Positions 36,523 to 45,865 of a DNA stretch of 64,000 nt are shown here, piece by piece. The DNA is from Bradyrhizobium liaoningense (lineage in GTDB: Bacteria > Pseudomonadota > Alphaproteobacteria > Rhizobiales > Xanthobacteraceae), in contig NZ_JAFCJM010000003.1 in NCBI RefSeq assembly GCF_018130955.1, forward strand, positions 62,001 through 126,000. The letters are read 5' to 3'. The translations under genes were made by a program, and so were the position numbers. The notes beneath the pieces are model-generated. The model made no database searches, was not told where the DNA came from, and saw nothing but the letters and a program-made list of their open reading frames with translations. How positions within the stretch are numbered: the first letter of the stretch is position 1; each line of letters begins with the position of its first letter.

Positions 36523-36633
36523 TAGCCCGCATGAGCGTCAGCGACATGCGGGATCGTCGCAGAGAGTCCCCGGGTGTCGCGGAGCCTGTCATCGGGCGGC
36601 GCTTCGCGCCGACCCGTTGGCTCACCCGGGCTA
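36523..36633. repeat. intergenic palindromic repeat
   Basis: Element bounded by TAGCCCG (36523-36529) and CGGGCTA (36627-36633), with GCATG...CATGC-type inner symmetry. It fills most of the gap 36492-36648 and resembles dispersed repeats in this genus. No gene is seen there. Confidence 0.6.
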
Positions 36634-36648
36634 CGGGCCTCAGCGTGG

Positions 36649-37077
36649 TCAGCCAGCGTTGGCCTTCAGCCCCGCGGCCTCGATGCCGGCGATGGCGCAG
36701 GCCTCGTCATTGTCGGAGGTGTCGCCGGACACACCGACGGCGCCGAGCAGCGCGGTGCCGTCCTGGATCAGCACGCCGCCGGGGACGGGGACGAGCGCGC
36801 CCTTCGCCAGGGTGTTCACGGCGTCGATGAAATAGGGCTGCTCCTGGGCGCGCTGGAAGAGGGCGCGCGACCCGAGGCCCATGGCGAGCGCGCCATAGGC
36901 CTTGCCGTGGGCGATCTCGGCGCGCATCAGGCTGGTGCCGTCCTGGGCTGCGGCGAGCTTGATGACGCCGCGGGCGTCCAGAATGGTAACGACGAGCGGT
37001 TTAAGCTTGAGCTGGCCGGCCTTGGCGAAGGCGGCGTCCAAAATCTTGCGGGCGATGTCGAGGGTGAGTTCAGCCAT
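36649..37077 (-). CDS. GlcG/HbpS family heme-binding-like protein
   Basis: Protein of 142 residues, DUF336/GlcG family. The typical pattern runs from MAELTLDIARKILDAA to the C-terminal LGAVGVSGDTSDNDEACA. GlcG genes often sit beside glycolate or 2-hydroxyacid oxidase genes, as here (the FAD/Fe-S oxidoreductase starts upstream on the same strand, 11 bases apart). HbpS members bind haem. The exact role is unknown. Confidence 0.88.
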   Translation of the reverse strand: MAELTLDIARKILDAAFAKAGQLKLKPLVVTILDARGVIKLAAAQDGTSLMRAEIAHGKAYGALAMGLGSRALFQRAQEQPYFIDAVNTLAKGALVPVPGGVLIQDGTALLGAVGVSGDTSDNDEACAIAGIEAAGLKANAG

Positions 37078-37088
37078 GTCTGAAGTCC

Positions 37089-40000
37089 TTATCTGGCAGG
37101 GGAGGTCGGTGAAGTCGATTGAGCGCGATCAAGGCTCATCGCCAGCACGCGCGCGACATGAAGCGCATCGCGTTTCGCGCCATCGTGGATCTGGTGGCGG
37201 CAAGAGGTGCCGTCGGCGACGACCAGCGTCGCCTGATCCGCAGCGCGCACGGCCGGCAATAGCGATAGCTCGGCCATCTCGATCGAAGCGTCATAGGTGT
37301 CCGCGCCATAACCGAAAGCGCCGGCCATGCCGCAGCAGCTCGACTCGATGGTCTCGACCTTCAGGGCGGGGACGAGGCGCAACACTTGCTCGACCGGCCT
37401 GAAGGCGCCGAAGGATTTTTGGTGGCAATGGCCGTGGACGACAGCCTTGTCGGCAACGGCGCCGAGCGGCAGTTGCAGCCGGCCGGCCTCGGCCTCGCGC
37501 ACCAGAAATTCCTCGAAGGTGAGGGCGCCCGCGCTGACGGCCTTGGCATCATCGTCTCTGCGCAGCGACAACAGCTCGTCGCGCAGCGTCAACAGGCAAC
37601 TCGGCTCCAGCCCGACAATCGGCACGCCGCGCGCGGCAAACGGCGTAAAAGTTTGGACCAGCCGGTCGAGCTCGGCCTTTGCGTCGTCAACAAGGCCCGC
37701 CGACAGGAAGGTGCGGCCGCAGCACAGCGGCCGGGTGCCGCTCGCAGGCTTTGGCAAATGTACGCGATAGCCGCCTGCGACCAGCACGCGCAGCGCGGCG
37801 TCGAGATTTTCGCGCTCATAGATGCGGTTGAAGGTGTCTGCGAACAATACGATTTCGCGACCGTCTTTCGGCCCGATCGCTTCTGCCGGGGCTGCGAACA
37901 CGTCGCGGCGGAATGCGGGGAGCGCCCGGCGCGCGCTGATACCGGCAAAGCGCTCGAACAGCTTTCTGAGCAGGGGGCTGTGATTGCGCAGGTTTGCAAG
38001 GGGTGCAAAGCGTGCGGCGAGGCCGGCGTAGCGCGGGAGATAGCCGACCAGCCGGTCGCGCAGCGTCAGGCCGCGCGACGCGACGCGGGTGGCCAACACC
38101 TCGATCTTCATCTTGGCCATGTCGACGCCCGTCGGGCATTCGTGGCGGCAGGCCTTGCAGGACACGCAGAGTTTCAGCGTCTCCATCATCGCGTCGGAGG
38201 TCAGCGCGTCCGGGCCGAGCTGGCCGGAGATCGCGAGCCGGAGCGTATTGGCCCTGCCGCGCGTAACATCCTTCTCGTTGCGGGTGGCGCGATAGGACGG
38301 GCACATCACACCGCCCTCGAGCTTGCGGCAGGCGCCGTTGTTGTTGCACATCTCGACCGCGCCCTGGAAACCGCCGCCGGCACCGGGATACGCCGACCAG
38401 TCGAGCCTGGTTTTCAGCTCGTCGACACGATAGTCGGGGCTGTAACGAAACAGCGACCGGTCATCCATCTTCGGCGCGTCGACGATCTTGCCGGGGTTGA
38501 GGACGCCTTCGGGATCGAAGCGGTGCTTCACTTCCCTGAAATCGGCGACGAGGCGCGGGCCGAACATGGTTTCGTGGAATTCCGAGCGCACGAGGCCGTC
38601 GCCATGTTCGCCGGAATGCGAGCCCTTGTATTCACGCACCATCGCGAAGGCTTCCTCCGCAATGGCGCGCATCGCCTTCACATCCTTCTCCAGCTTCAGA
38701 TTCAGCACGGGGCGCACATGCAGGCATCCCTCGGAGGCGTGGGCATACATCGTGCCACTGGTGCCGTGTCTGGCAAAAATCTCGTTCAGCCGCGCGGTGT
38801 AGTCGGCCAGATGCGGTAGCGGCACGGCGCAGTCCTCGACGAAGGAGACCGGCTTGCCGGCCTCCTTCATCGACATCATGACGTTGAGCCCGGCGGCGCG
38901 GAAATCGGCGATGCCGCTCTGCAGCGCCGGCCCCGTGATCTCGACCACGCCGCCCCATTTGCGCTTGTCGTTGTCCCAGCCGAAGCCGAGGTCGCCCATC
39001 AGCTCGGTGAGCTGCTTCAGGCGCTGAAGATTTTCAGCCTGGTCCTCTTCGGCAAACTCGACCACCAGCACGGCATCCGGATCGCCCTTGATGGCGGCGC
39101 CGATGACGGGAGCGAACATCGCGATGTCGCGACCGAGCGCGATCATGGTGCGGTCGACGAGCTCGACCGCGATTGGCTTCAGCTCGACCAGATGCTGGGC
39201 CGCATCCATCGCCTCGTAAAAACTGCCGAAGTGGCAGACGCCGAGCACCTTGTTGCGGATCACGGGCCACAGTTTCAGCTCGACTTTGGTGGTGAAGGCG
39301 AGCGTGCCTTCCGAGCCGACCAGAAGATGCGCCATGTTGTTCGGCGCATTGCGCGGCACCAGCGCATCGAGATTGTAGCCGCCGACGCGGCGCTGCACTT
39401 TCGGGAACCGTTCCGCGATCTCGCCGGCCTCGCGCGCGCCGAGATCGAGCATGTCGCGGAACAAGGCGCGCGCGGGATCGCCCGCGTTCACATCGGTGAG
39501 ATCGCGCGGCACCTCGCCGAACCGCATCAGCGTGCCGTCGGCGAGTGCTGCCTCCATCGACAGCGTGTTGTCGCGCATGGTGCCGTAGCGCAGCGACCTG
39601 CCGCCGCAGGAGTTGTTGCCGGCCATGCCGCCGATAGTGGCGCGCGAGGCGGTGGAGACGTCGACCGGGAACCAGAGGCCGTGCTTTTTGAGCTGGCGGT
39701 TGAGGTCGTCGAGCACGATGCCGGGCTCGACCACGCAGCTGCGGCTGCCGACGTCGAGCGACAAGATGCGGTTCAGGTGCTTTGAGAAGTCGACCACGAG
39801 GCCGTCATTGATGGTCTGGCCGCATTGCGAGGTGCCGCCGCCACGGGGGGTGACGATCCGGCCCTCGTCCCGGCCGATCGCCAGCGTCCGGAGCGCCTCG
39901 TCCATGCTGCGGGGCACCACGACGCCTGCCGGCATGATCTGGTAGAAGGAGGCGTCGGTGGCATAGCGGCCCCGGCTGAAGGCGTCGAACAGCACCTCAC

Positions 40001-40094
40001 CCGTGATTTCACGGGCAAGACGCGCGGCGAGGGCGCTTCCTTGGGCGCCTCCTTGGGCCGATTTTCGTGATTTTTCGGCCGCCTCTCGCGCCAT
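37089..40094 (-). CDS. FAD-binding and (Fe-S)-binding oxidoreductase (YdiJ/D-2-hydroxyacid dehydrogenase type)
   Basis: Protein of 1001 residues fusing a PCMH-type FAD domain (PRGGGTSQCGQTIND), an FAD oxidase C-terminal domain, an Fe-S module (CVSCKACRHECPTGVD, with CNNNGAC before it) and two CCG domains (CCGRTFLSAGL; SSCCGMAGAFGY). The architecture matches E. coli YdiJ, a D-2-hydroxyglutarate dehydrogenase, and similar D-lactate/glycolate oxidising enzymes. ATG at 40094 is chosen; a longer in-frame extension would run into the promoter region. It lies upstream of the GlcG-like gene and divergent from the aminotransferase. Confidence 0.9.
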   Translation of the reverse strand: MAREAAEKSRKSAQGGAQGSALAARLAREITGEVLFDAFSRGRYATDASFYQIMPAGVVVPRSMDEALRTLAIGRDEGRIVTPRGGGTSQCGQTINDGLVVDFSKHLNRILSLDVGSRSCVVEPGIVLDDLNRQLKKHGLWFPVDVSTASRATIGGMAGNNSCGGRSLRYGTMRDNTLSMEAALADGTLMRFGEVPRDLTDVNAGDPARALFRDMLDLGAREAGEIAERFPKVQRRVGGYNLDALVPRNAPNNMAHLLVGSEGTLAFTTKVELKLWPVIRNKVLGVCHFGSFYEAMDAAQHLVELKPIAVELVDRTMIALGRDIAMFAPVIGAAIKGDPDAVLVVEFAEEDQAENLQRLKQLTELMGDLGFGWDNDKRKWGGVVEITGPALQSGIADFRAAGLNVMMSMKEAGKPVSFVEDCAVPLPHLADYTARLNEIFARHGTSGTMYAHASEGCLHVRPVLNLKLEKDVKAMRAIAEEAFAMVREYKGSHSGEHGDGLVRSEFHETMFGPRLVADFREVKHRFDPEGVLNPGKIVDAPKMDDRSLFRYSPDYRVDELKTRLDWSAYPGAGGGFQGAVEMCNNNGACRKLEGGVMCPSYRATRNEKDVTRGRANTLRLAISGQLGPDALTSDAMMETLKLCVSCKACRHECPTGVDMAKMKIEVLATRVASRGLTLRDRLVGYLPRYAGLAARFAPLANLRNHSPLLRKLFERFAGISARRALPAFRRDVFAAPAEAIGPKDGREIVLFADTFNRIYERENLDAALRVLVAGGYRVHLPKPASGTRPLCCGRTFLSAGLVDDAKAELDRLVQTFTPFAARGVPIVGLEPSCLLTLRDELLSLRRDDDAKAVSAGALTFEEFLVREAEAGRLQLPLGAVADKAVVHGHCHQKSFGAFRPVEQVLRLVPALKVETIESSCCGMAGAFGYGADTYDASIEMAELSLLPAVRAADQATLVVADGTSCRHQIHDGAKRDALHVARVLAMSLDRAQSTSPTSPAR

Positions 40095-40303
40095 GGTCCG
40101 GTCTCGCCTGTTGCCGGTGACGTCTTGCCTAGCGCCGGCCCGATTGGCAAGGCGAGCCCTGCTTCTTCTGCATTGACGGGTCTCCCCAAGCGAGGGACAA
40201 GCCGGGCGAATAGTGATATGCGAGCGGCTCCAAACCCTTGGGGCGCGAGACCCCAAGACAGGCCTCCAAAGGCCAAGACATCGAGAGACCGGGAAGGACG
40301 CCC

Positions 40304-41503
40304 ATGACCGTGCACACTGGAAGGCATTTCTTACAGATTCCAGGACCGACCAACGTGCCCGACCGGGTGCTGCGGGCCATGGACATGCCGACGCTCGACC
40401 ATCGCGGTCCGGAGTTCGCCGAGCTCGGTTTTGCGGTGCTGGCCTCGATCCAGCGGGTGTTCCGCACCAAGCAACCCGTCATCATCTATCCCTCGTCCGG
40501 CACCGGCGCCTGGGAAGCGGCGATGGTCAACGTGCTCGCCCCCGGCGACAAGGTGCTGATGTGCGAGACCGGCCAGTTCGCCGTGCTGTGGCGCGGCATC
40601 GCCGACAAGTTCAAGCTCGACGTCGACTTCATTCCGAGCGACTGGCGCCATGGCGCCGATCTCGCCGAGATGGAGCAGCGGCTGGTGGCCGACAAGCAGC
40701 ACAAGATCAAGGCGGTCTGCGTGGTGCACAACGAGACCTCGACCGGCTGCGTGACGCCGCCCTTGGAGGTGCGCAAGCTGCTCGACCGCGTCAAGCATCC
40801 CGCGCTTCTGATGGTCGACACCATCTCCGGCCTCGGCTCGCTCGAATACGAGCACGATGCCTGGGGCATCGACGTCTCGGTCGCAGGCTCCCAGAAGGGC
40901 CTGATGCTGCCGCCGGGCCTCGGCTTCAACGCGGTCTCGGAGAAGGCGCTCGCCGTCGCCAAGGCCAATCCCGGCATGCGCTCCTATTGGGATTGGCAGG
41001 AGGTCATCACCTTCAACAAGCTCGGCACCTTCCCCTATACGCCCGCGACCAACCTGCTGATGGGCCTGCGCGAGGCCGTCAAGATGCTGGAAGAGGAGGG
41101 GCTCGAGAACGTGTGGACCCGCCACAAGCGTCACAGCGCGGCAACCCGCGCCGCGATCAAGGTCTGGGGCCTCGAGACGCAGTGCGTCGATCCCAACGCG
41201 CATTCGCCGGCGCTCACTGGCGTGCGCGTGCCCGACGGGCATGACGCCGACGCCTTCCGCAAGGTGGTGCTCGAAAACTTCGACATGTCGCTCGGCACTG
41301 GCCTGAACAAGGTCAAGGGCAAGGTGTTCCGCATCGGGCATATCGGCCACTTCAACGACCTCATGCTGATGGGGACGCTGGCCGGCGTCGAGATGGGGCT
41401 CGATCTCGCCAAGATCCCGCATCGCTCGGGCGGCGTGCTGGCGGCCATGGAGGTCCTGAAAGGGCGCGACGTGGTGCCGATGGCCAAGGCGGCGGTTGCC
41501 TGA
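40304..41503 (+). CDS. class V aminotransferase, serine-glyoxylate aminotransferase type
   Basis: PLP enzyme of 399 residues. The probable Schiff-base lysine is Lys198 in VAGSQKGLMLPPGLGF, and the N-terminal GPTNVPDRVLRAM is typical of serine-glyoxylate and alanine-glyoxylate aminotransferases. It interconverts glyoxylate and glycine with serine/hydroxypyruvate. ATG at 40304 with GGAAGGA upstream. Divergence from a 2-hydroxyacid dehydrogenase/GlcG pair fits glycolate-glyoxylate metabolism. Confidence 0.9.
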   Translation: MTVHTGRHFLQIPGPTNVPDRVLRAMDMPTLDHRGPEFAELGFAVLASIQRVFRTKQPVIIYPSSGTGAWEAAMVNVLAPGDKVLMCETGQFAVLWRGIADKFKLDVDFIPSDWRHGADLAEMEQRLVADKQHKIKAVCVVHNETSTGCVTPPLEVRKLLDRVKHPALLMVDTISGLGSLEYEHDAWGIDVSVAGSQKGLMLPPGLGFNAVSEKALAVAKANPGMRSYWDWQEVITFNKLGTFPYTPATNLLMGLREAVKMLEEEGLENVWTRHKRHSAATRAAIKVWGLETQCVDPNAHSPALTGVRVPDGHDADAFRKVVLENFDMSLGTGLNKVKGKVFRIGHIGHFNDLMLMGTLAGVEMGLDLAKIPHRSGGVLAAMEVLKGRDVVPMAKAAVA

Positions 41504-41539
41504 TCAAGCTGGCCTGAACTGAACCGAGAAGAAAGCGCG

Positions 41540-42337
41540 ATGAACGCACCGACGGCTGCCAGCGAAGATCTGCTCTACTCCGTCGCGGACGGCATCGCGC
41601 GGATCACCTTCAACCGCCCGCAGGCGCGCAACGCTTTGACCTTCGCCATGTACGAACGCATGGCGGAGATCTGCCTGGAGATCAACGCCGACCGTTCGAT
41701 CAAGGCGCTGATCCTCACCGGTGCCGGCGACAAGGCGTTCGCCTCCGGCACCGACATCTCGCAGTTCCGCGCCTTCAAGACCGCGCAGGACGCGCTCGAC
41801 TACGAGGCACGGATTGACCGCGTGCTCGGCACGCTTGAGCAGTGTCGCGTGCCCGTCATCGCGGCGATCGCCGGCGCCTGCACCGGCGGTGGTGCAGGGA
41901 TTGCGGCGTGCTGCGACATCCGCATCGGCACCGAGTCGACGCGGATGGGCTTTCCGATCGCGCGCACGCTCGGCAATTGCCTGTCGATGTCCAACATCAG
42001 TCGCGTGGTCTCGCTGGTCGGGCCGGCACGGACCAAGGATCTGATCTTCAAGGCGCGACTGGTCGAAGCACCGGAAGCGCTCGCGCTCGGCCTGCTCAAC
42101 GAAGTCGTGCCTGACGTGGCGACATTGCAGCGGCGCGCGGACGAGACCGCAAAGCTCGTCGCGAGCCACGCGCCGCTCACGTTGGAGGCGACCAAGGAGG
42201 CGGTGCGCCGCATCCGCCGGACGCTGTCGCGCGAGGAAGGCGAGGATTTGATCCTCAAGGCCTATATGAGCGAAGATTTCCGCGAAGGCATGGACGCCTT
42301 CCTCAACAAGCGCACGCCCAACTGGAAGGGCAAGTAG
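41540..42337 (+). CDS. enoyl-CoA hydratase/isomerase family protein
   Basis: Crotonase-fold protein of 265 residues, with the oxyanion-hole motifs GDKAFASGTDISQF and IAGACTGGGAGIAACCD. The family's substrate range is broad and nothing here fixes the substrate. It follows the aminotransferase by 36 bases and precedes a tripartite tricarboxylate transporter, so these genes may be co-transcribed. Confidence 0.87.
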   Translation: MNAPTAASEDLLYSVADGIARITFNRPQARNALTFAMYERMAEICLEINADRSIKALILTGAGDKAFASGTDISQFRAFKTAQDALDYEARIDRVLGTLEQCRVPVIAAIAGACTGGGAGIAACCDIRIGTESTRMGFPIARTLGNCLSMSNISRVVSLVGPARTKDLIFKARLVEAPEALALGLLNEVVPDVATLQRRADETAKLVASHAPLTLEATKEAVRRIRRTLSREEGEDLILKAYMSEDFREGMDAFLNKRTPNWKGK

Positions 42338-42482
42338 GCGCGCGGCCAATCGGCATCGTCGTCCGTCGAAAGTCATAGGCGGCGCGACGTTCGTCCGCTT
42401 GAACTCTTCCCAGTAAGTCCGCACAATGACCGAATAACCCTCCGGCTTCACGCGCCGAACAAGAACCATAGGGAAGAGACAG

Positions 42483-43469
42483 GTGCGAAATTCAGTGAGA
42501 GCCGCTTGCACTGTGGCGGCCGTGCTTTGCAGTGCGCCGGCTTGGGCCGGCTGGGAGCCAAGCAAACCCGTCGAAATCGTGGTCGCCGCCGGCGCCGGCG
42601 GGGCGTCCGACCAGATGGCGCGGATGATGCAGGCCGCGATCCAGAAGAACAATCTGATGAAGCAGCCGATGGTGGTTTCGCTCAAGGGCGGGGCCTCCGG
42701 CGCCGAAGCCTTGATGTACATGAAGACCAGCGAAGGCGACGCCAACAAGGTGCTGATCGCCTATTCGCTGATCTACATGCTGCCGTTGTCGGCAAAAATC
42801 CCGTTCAACTGGCGCGAGCTGACGCCGGTCTCGGTGATCGCGCTCGACCAGTTCGTGCTCTGGGACAACGCCGGCGGTCCGAAGACGGTGAAGGAGTTCA
42901 TCGCGGCGGCGAAGGCGGCAAGCAGCCCGTTCAAGATGGGCGGCACCGGCTCCAAGCGCGAGGACCATGTGCTCACAGTCTTCATGGAGCAGAAGACCGG
43001 CGCAAAGTTCTCCTATCTGCCCTACAAGTCCGGCGGCGAGGCCGCGACCCAGCTCGTCGGCAATCACACCGAATCCAACGTCAACAATCCATCTGAAAAC
43101 CTCGAAGTCTGGCGCGCCGGCCAGGTTCGTCCGCTCTGCGTGTTCGACAAGGAGCGCATCTCCTACACCACCAAGGTGACGGAGGCGCAGTCCTGGCACG
43201 ACATCCCGACCTGCAAAGAGGAGGGGCTGGACATCCAATACCTGATGCTGCGCGCGATGTTTTTGCCCGGCAAGGTGACGGCTGAGCAGCAGGCGTTCTA
43301 TGTCGACCTCTTCCACAAGGTGACACAGACCACGGAATACAAGGACTACATGGAGAAGCAGGCGCTGAAGCCGATCTTCCTCACCGGCAAGGACATGGTG
43401 CAATTCCTCGAAGAGGACGACGCGCTGAACAAATCGCTGATGACGGAAGCGGGTTTCGTCGCGAAGTAA
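42483..43469 (+). CDS. tctC: TTT transporter substrate-binding protein (TctC-like)
   Basis: Periplasmic binding protein of 328 residues with a signal peptide (about 1-22, APAWA) and the family pattern PVEIVVAAGAGGASDQMARM. GTG start at 42483 with GGAAGAGA upstream. With the two following membrane genes it forms a complete tripartite tricarboxylate transporter for a carboxylate. Confidence 0.88.
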   Translation: MRNSVRAACTVAAVLCSAPAWAGWEPSKPVEIVVAAGAGGASDQMARMMQAAIQKNNLMKQPMVVSLKGGASGAEALMYMKTSEGDANKVLIAYSLIYMLPLSAKIPFNWRELTPVSVIALDQFVLWDNAGGPKTVKEFIAAAKAASSPFKMGGTGSKREDHVLTVFMEQKTGAKFSYLPYKSGGEAATQLVGNHTESNVNNPSENLEVWRAGQVRPLCVFDKERISYTTKVTEAQSWHDIPTCKEEGLDIQYLMLRAMFLPGKVTAEQQAFYVDLFHKVTQTTEYKDYMEKQALKPIFLTGKDMVQFLEEDDALNKSLMTEAGFVAK

Positions 43470-43480
43470 CCACCGCCGGT

Positions 43481-43600
43481 GTCATGTCCCGCGAAGGCGG
43501 GGCATCCAGTATCGCACAGAGCTCAACGAAGCGGCTTCTGCACGGAGTACTGGATCATCCGCTCCAGTGCGCAATTGCGCACAAGGCGGATGATGACAGC
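43481..43600. repeat. intergenic imperfect palindrome
   Basis: The gap 43470-43621 contains TCCAGTA (43505-43511) and TACTGGA (43548-43554), with outer GTCAT...ATGAC symmetry. This looks like a dispersed intergenic element inserted between tctC and tctB. No gene is seen. Confidence 0.5.
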
Positions 43601-43621
43601 GTAGTTTGATTTGGCAGAAGC

Positions 43622-44164
43622 ATGTCCCAAACCGATATCGAAATCGTCGTCGAAGATCCGACAGCGCCCGAAGACGACTCCCCCAGCGTCGTCAGCACAC
43701 GAACGATCGAGATCGTCGTCTCGCTGCTCCTGCTCACCCTCGCCGTGACGCTCGGCTACGACAATTGGCGCACTGGAATCTCCTGGGATTCCACCGGACC
43801 CGAGCCCGGCTATTTTCCGTTCTATCTGTCGGTCATCCTTGGCGGCGGCAGCCTCTACGGCCTCATCAGCGCGCTGCTGTCGCAGCATGGCGGGTCGGAG
43901 ACATTCGTCACCCGCGCGCAGTTTCGCCGCGTGCTGGCGGTGTTCGTGCCGACGCTGCTGTTCTGCCTGGTGATGCAGTTCCTCGGACTCTACGTCGCGA
44001 GCTTCCTCCTGATCGTGGGCTTCATGCGGCTGGTCGGCAAGATCGCGCTGTGGAAGTCGCTGCTCACCGCCCTCGTGTTCACGGCGATCATGTTCGTCAC
44101 TTTCGACGTCGCCTTCGACGTCATCATGCCGAAGGGACCGCTCGAAGCGGCCTTCGGTCGCTAA
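43622..44164 (+). CDS. tctB: TTT transporter small permease (TctB-like)
   Basis: Inner-membrane protein of 180 residues with four hydrophobic segments and the TctB pattern DSTGPEPGYFPFYLSVILGG. It pairs with the large permease, which begins 17 bases after its stop. Confidence 0.87.
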   Translation: MSQTDIEIVVEDPTAPEDDSPSVVSTRTIEIVVSLLLLTLAVTLGYDNWRTGISWDSTGPEPGYFPFYLSVILGGGSLYGLISALLSQHGGSETFVTRAQFRRVLAVFVPTLLFCLVMQFLGLYVASFLLIVGFMRLVGKIALWKSLLTALVFTAIMFVTFDVAFDVIMPKGPLEAAFGR

Positions 44165-44181
44165 GGGCGGGCCAGGCTGTC

Positions 44182-45699
44182 ATGGAAGCGTTCGGTCTCC
44201 TGGTTCAGGGTTTTGGCATTCTGCTGACCGGCAAGACGCTGGTCTTGATGATGGTCGGGCTCGTACTTGGCATCTTCGTCGGGGTCTTGCCGGGGCTTGG
44301 CGGCCCCAATGGGGTGGCGATCCTGCTGCCGCTGACCTTCACGATGGACCCGACCTCGGCGATCGTGATGCTGTCCTGCATCTATTGGGGCGCGCTGTTC
44401 GGCGGCGCGATCACCTCGATCCTGTTCAACATCCCGGGCGAAGCCTGGTCGGTCGCGACCACCTTCGACGGCTACCCGATGGCGCAGCAGGGCAGGGCGG
44501 CGGAGGCGCTGACGGCGGCGTTCACCTCTTCCTTCATAGGCTCGCTCGTCGCGGTCCTGCTCATCACGTTCCTGGCGCCGCTGATCTCGTCCTTCGCGCT
44601 GAAATTCGGTCCACCCGAGTTTTTCGCGGTCTATCTCCTGACGTTCTGCTCCTTCGTTGGTCTCGGACGCGAGGCCAAGCACAAGACGGTCATCTCGATG
44701 TCGCTTGGGCTGTTGCTCGCCGGCATCGGCATGGACACAGTGTCGGGTAATTTGCGCATGACGTTCGGCTCGGCGGAGCTCTTGCGCGGCATCAACTTCC
44801 TGGTCGCCGTCATCGGCCTGTTCGGCATCAGCGAGATCCTGCTCACCATGGAGGAGCGGCTGGCCTTGCGCGGCCATGCCGCCGGCATCTCGCTCCGAGT
44901 CGTGCTCGCGGTCTGGAAGGACCTGCCAAAATACTGGGTGACGCTGCTGCGTTCCTCCTTCATCGGCTGCTGGCTCGGCATCACGCCGGGCGGCGCGATC
45001 GCAGCGTCCTTCATGGGCTACAATCTCGCCAAGCGCTTTGCGAAGGATCCCGAAAGCTTTGGCAAGGGCCGCATCGAGGGCGTGTTCGCGCCGGAGACGG
45101 CAGCGCATGCGTCGGGCACTTCCGCGCTGCTGCCGATGCTTGCGCTCGGCATTCCCGGTTCGGGCACGGCGGCGATCCTGCTCGGCGGCCTCATGGTGTG
45201 GGGGCTCAACCCGGGCCCGCTGCTGTTCGTCGAGCACAAGGATTTCGTCTGGGGCCTGATCGCCTCGATGTATCTCGGCAACGTCGTCGGCCTCGTGCTG
45301 GTGCTGACTACGGTGCCGATCTTCGCCTCGATCCTGCGGGTGCCGTTCGCGGCGGTGGCGCCGATGATCGTGGTGTCCTGCGCGATCGGCGCCTATGCCA
45401 TCCAGAACGCGATGTTCGACATCTGGCTGATGCTCGGCTTCGGCGTGGTCGGCTACGTCTTCAAGAAGATCGGCATTCCCCTGGCGCCGTTCACGCTGGC
45501 GCTGGTGCTCGGCAACCGGGCCGAGGACGCCTTCCGCCTGTCGATGATCGGCTCCGGCGGCAACCTGAAGGTGTTCTGGTCGAACGGCCTGGTCGGCTCG
45601 ATCACGACGCTGGCGATTCTGCTGCTGTTCTGGCCGCTGATCGATCGCCTGCTCCAGCGTGCCGGATTGACGCGGCAGCCCAAAACAGCCGCCGGCTAG
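44182..45699 (+). CDS. tctA: TTT transporter large permease (TctA-like)
   Basis: Inner-membrane protein of 505 residues with the family motifs GVLPGLGGPNGVAILLPLTF and ALGIPGSGTAAILLGGLMVW and about twelve hydrophobic segments. ATG at 44182 is chosen because the upstream extension in the same frame overlaps tctB. It completes the tctCBA set. Confidence 0.92.
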   Translation: MEAFGLLVQGFGILLTGKTLVLMMVGLVLGIFVGVLPGLGGPNGVAILLPLTFTMDPTSAIVMLSCIYWGALFGGAITSILFNIPGEAWSVATTFDGYPMAQQGRAAEALTAAFTSSFIGSLVAVLLITFLAPLISSFALKFGPPEFFAVYLLTFCSFVGLGREAKHKTVISMSLGLLLAGIGMDTVSGNLRMTFGSAELLRGINFLVAVIGLFGISEILLTMEERLALRGHAAGISLRVVLAVWKDLPKYWVTLLRSSFIGCWLGITPGGAIAASFMGYNLAKRFAKDPESFGKGRIEGVFAPETAAHASGTSALLPMLALGIPGSGTAAILLGGLMVWGLNPGPLLFVEHKDFVWGLIASMYLGNVVGLVLVLTTVPIFASILRVPFAAVAPMIVVSCAIGAYAIQNAMFDIWLMLGFGVVGYVFKKIGIPLAPFTLALVLGNRAEDAFRLSMIGSGGNLKVFWSNGLVGSITTLAILLLFWPLIDRLLQRAGLTRQPKTAAG

Positions 45700-45865
45700 G
45701 CGAGGTCAAGAATTCTCAACGAAATCAGGCTTCTAGCGTCTTGACCGTATTTTAATCCTGAATCGGCGGGAACTTGAATGTTTCAAGATGTTGCTGATGC
45801 GCGACAGCCTTTCGGCGCCGGCCAGCGTATGTTCCCCGCAGATTTTCGTGCTGGAGGGGCTTTCA

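Noticed and set aside
45775..45787. TTGAATGTTTCAA upstream of the outer-membrane protein considered as an FNR box
   Set aside because: The half sites are separated by five bases rather than six.
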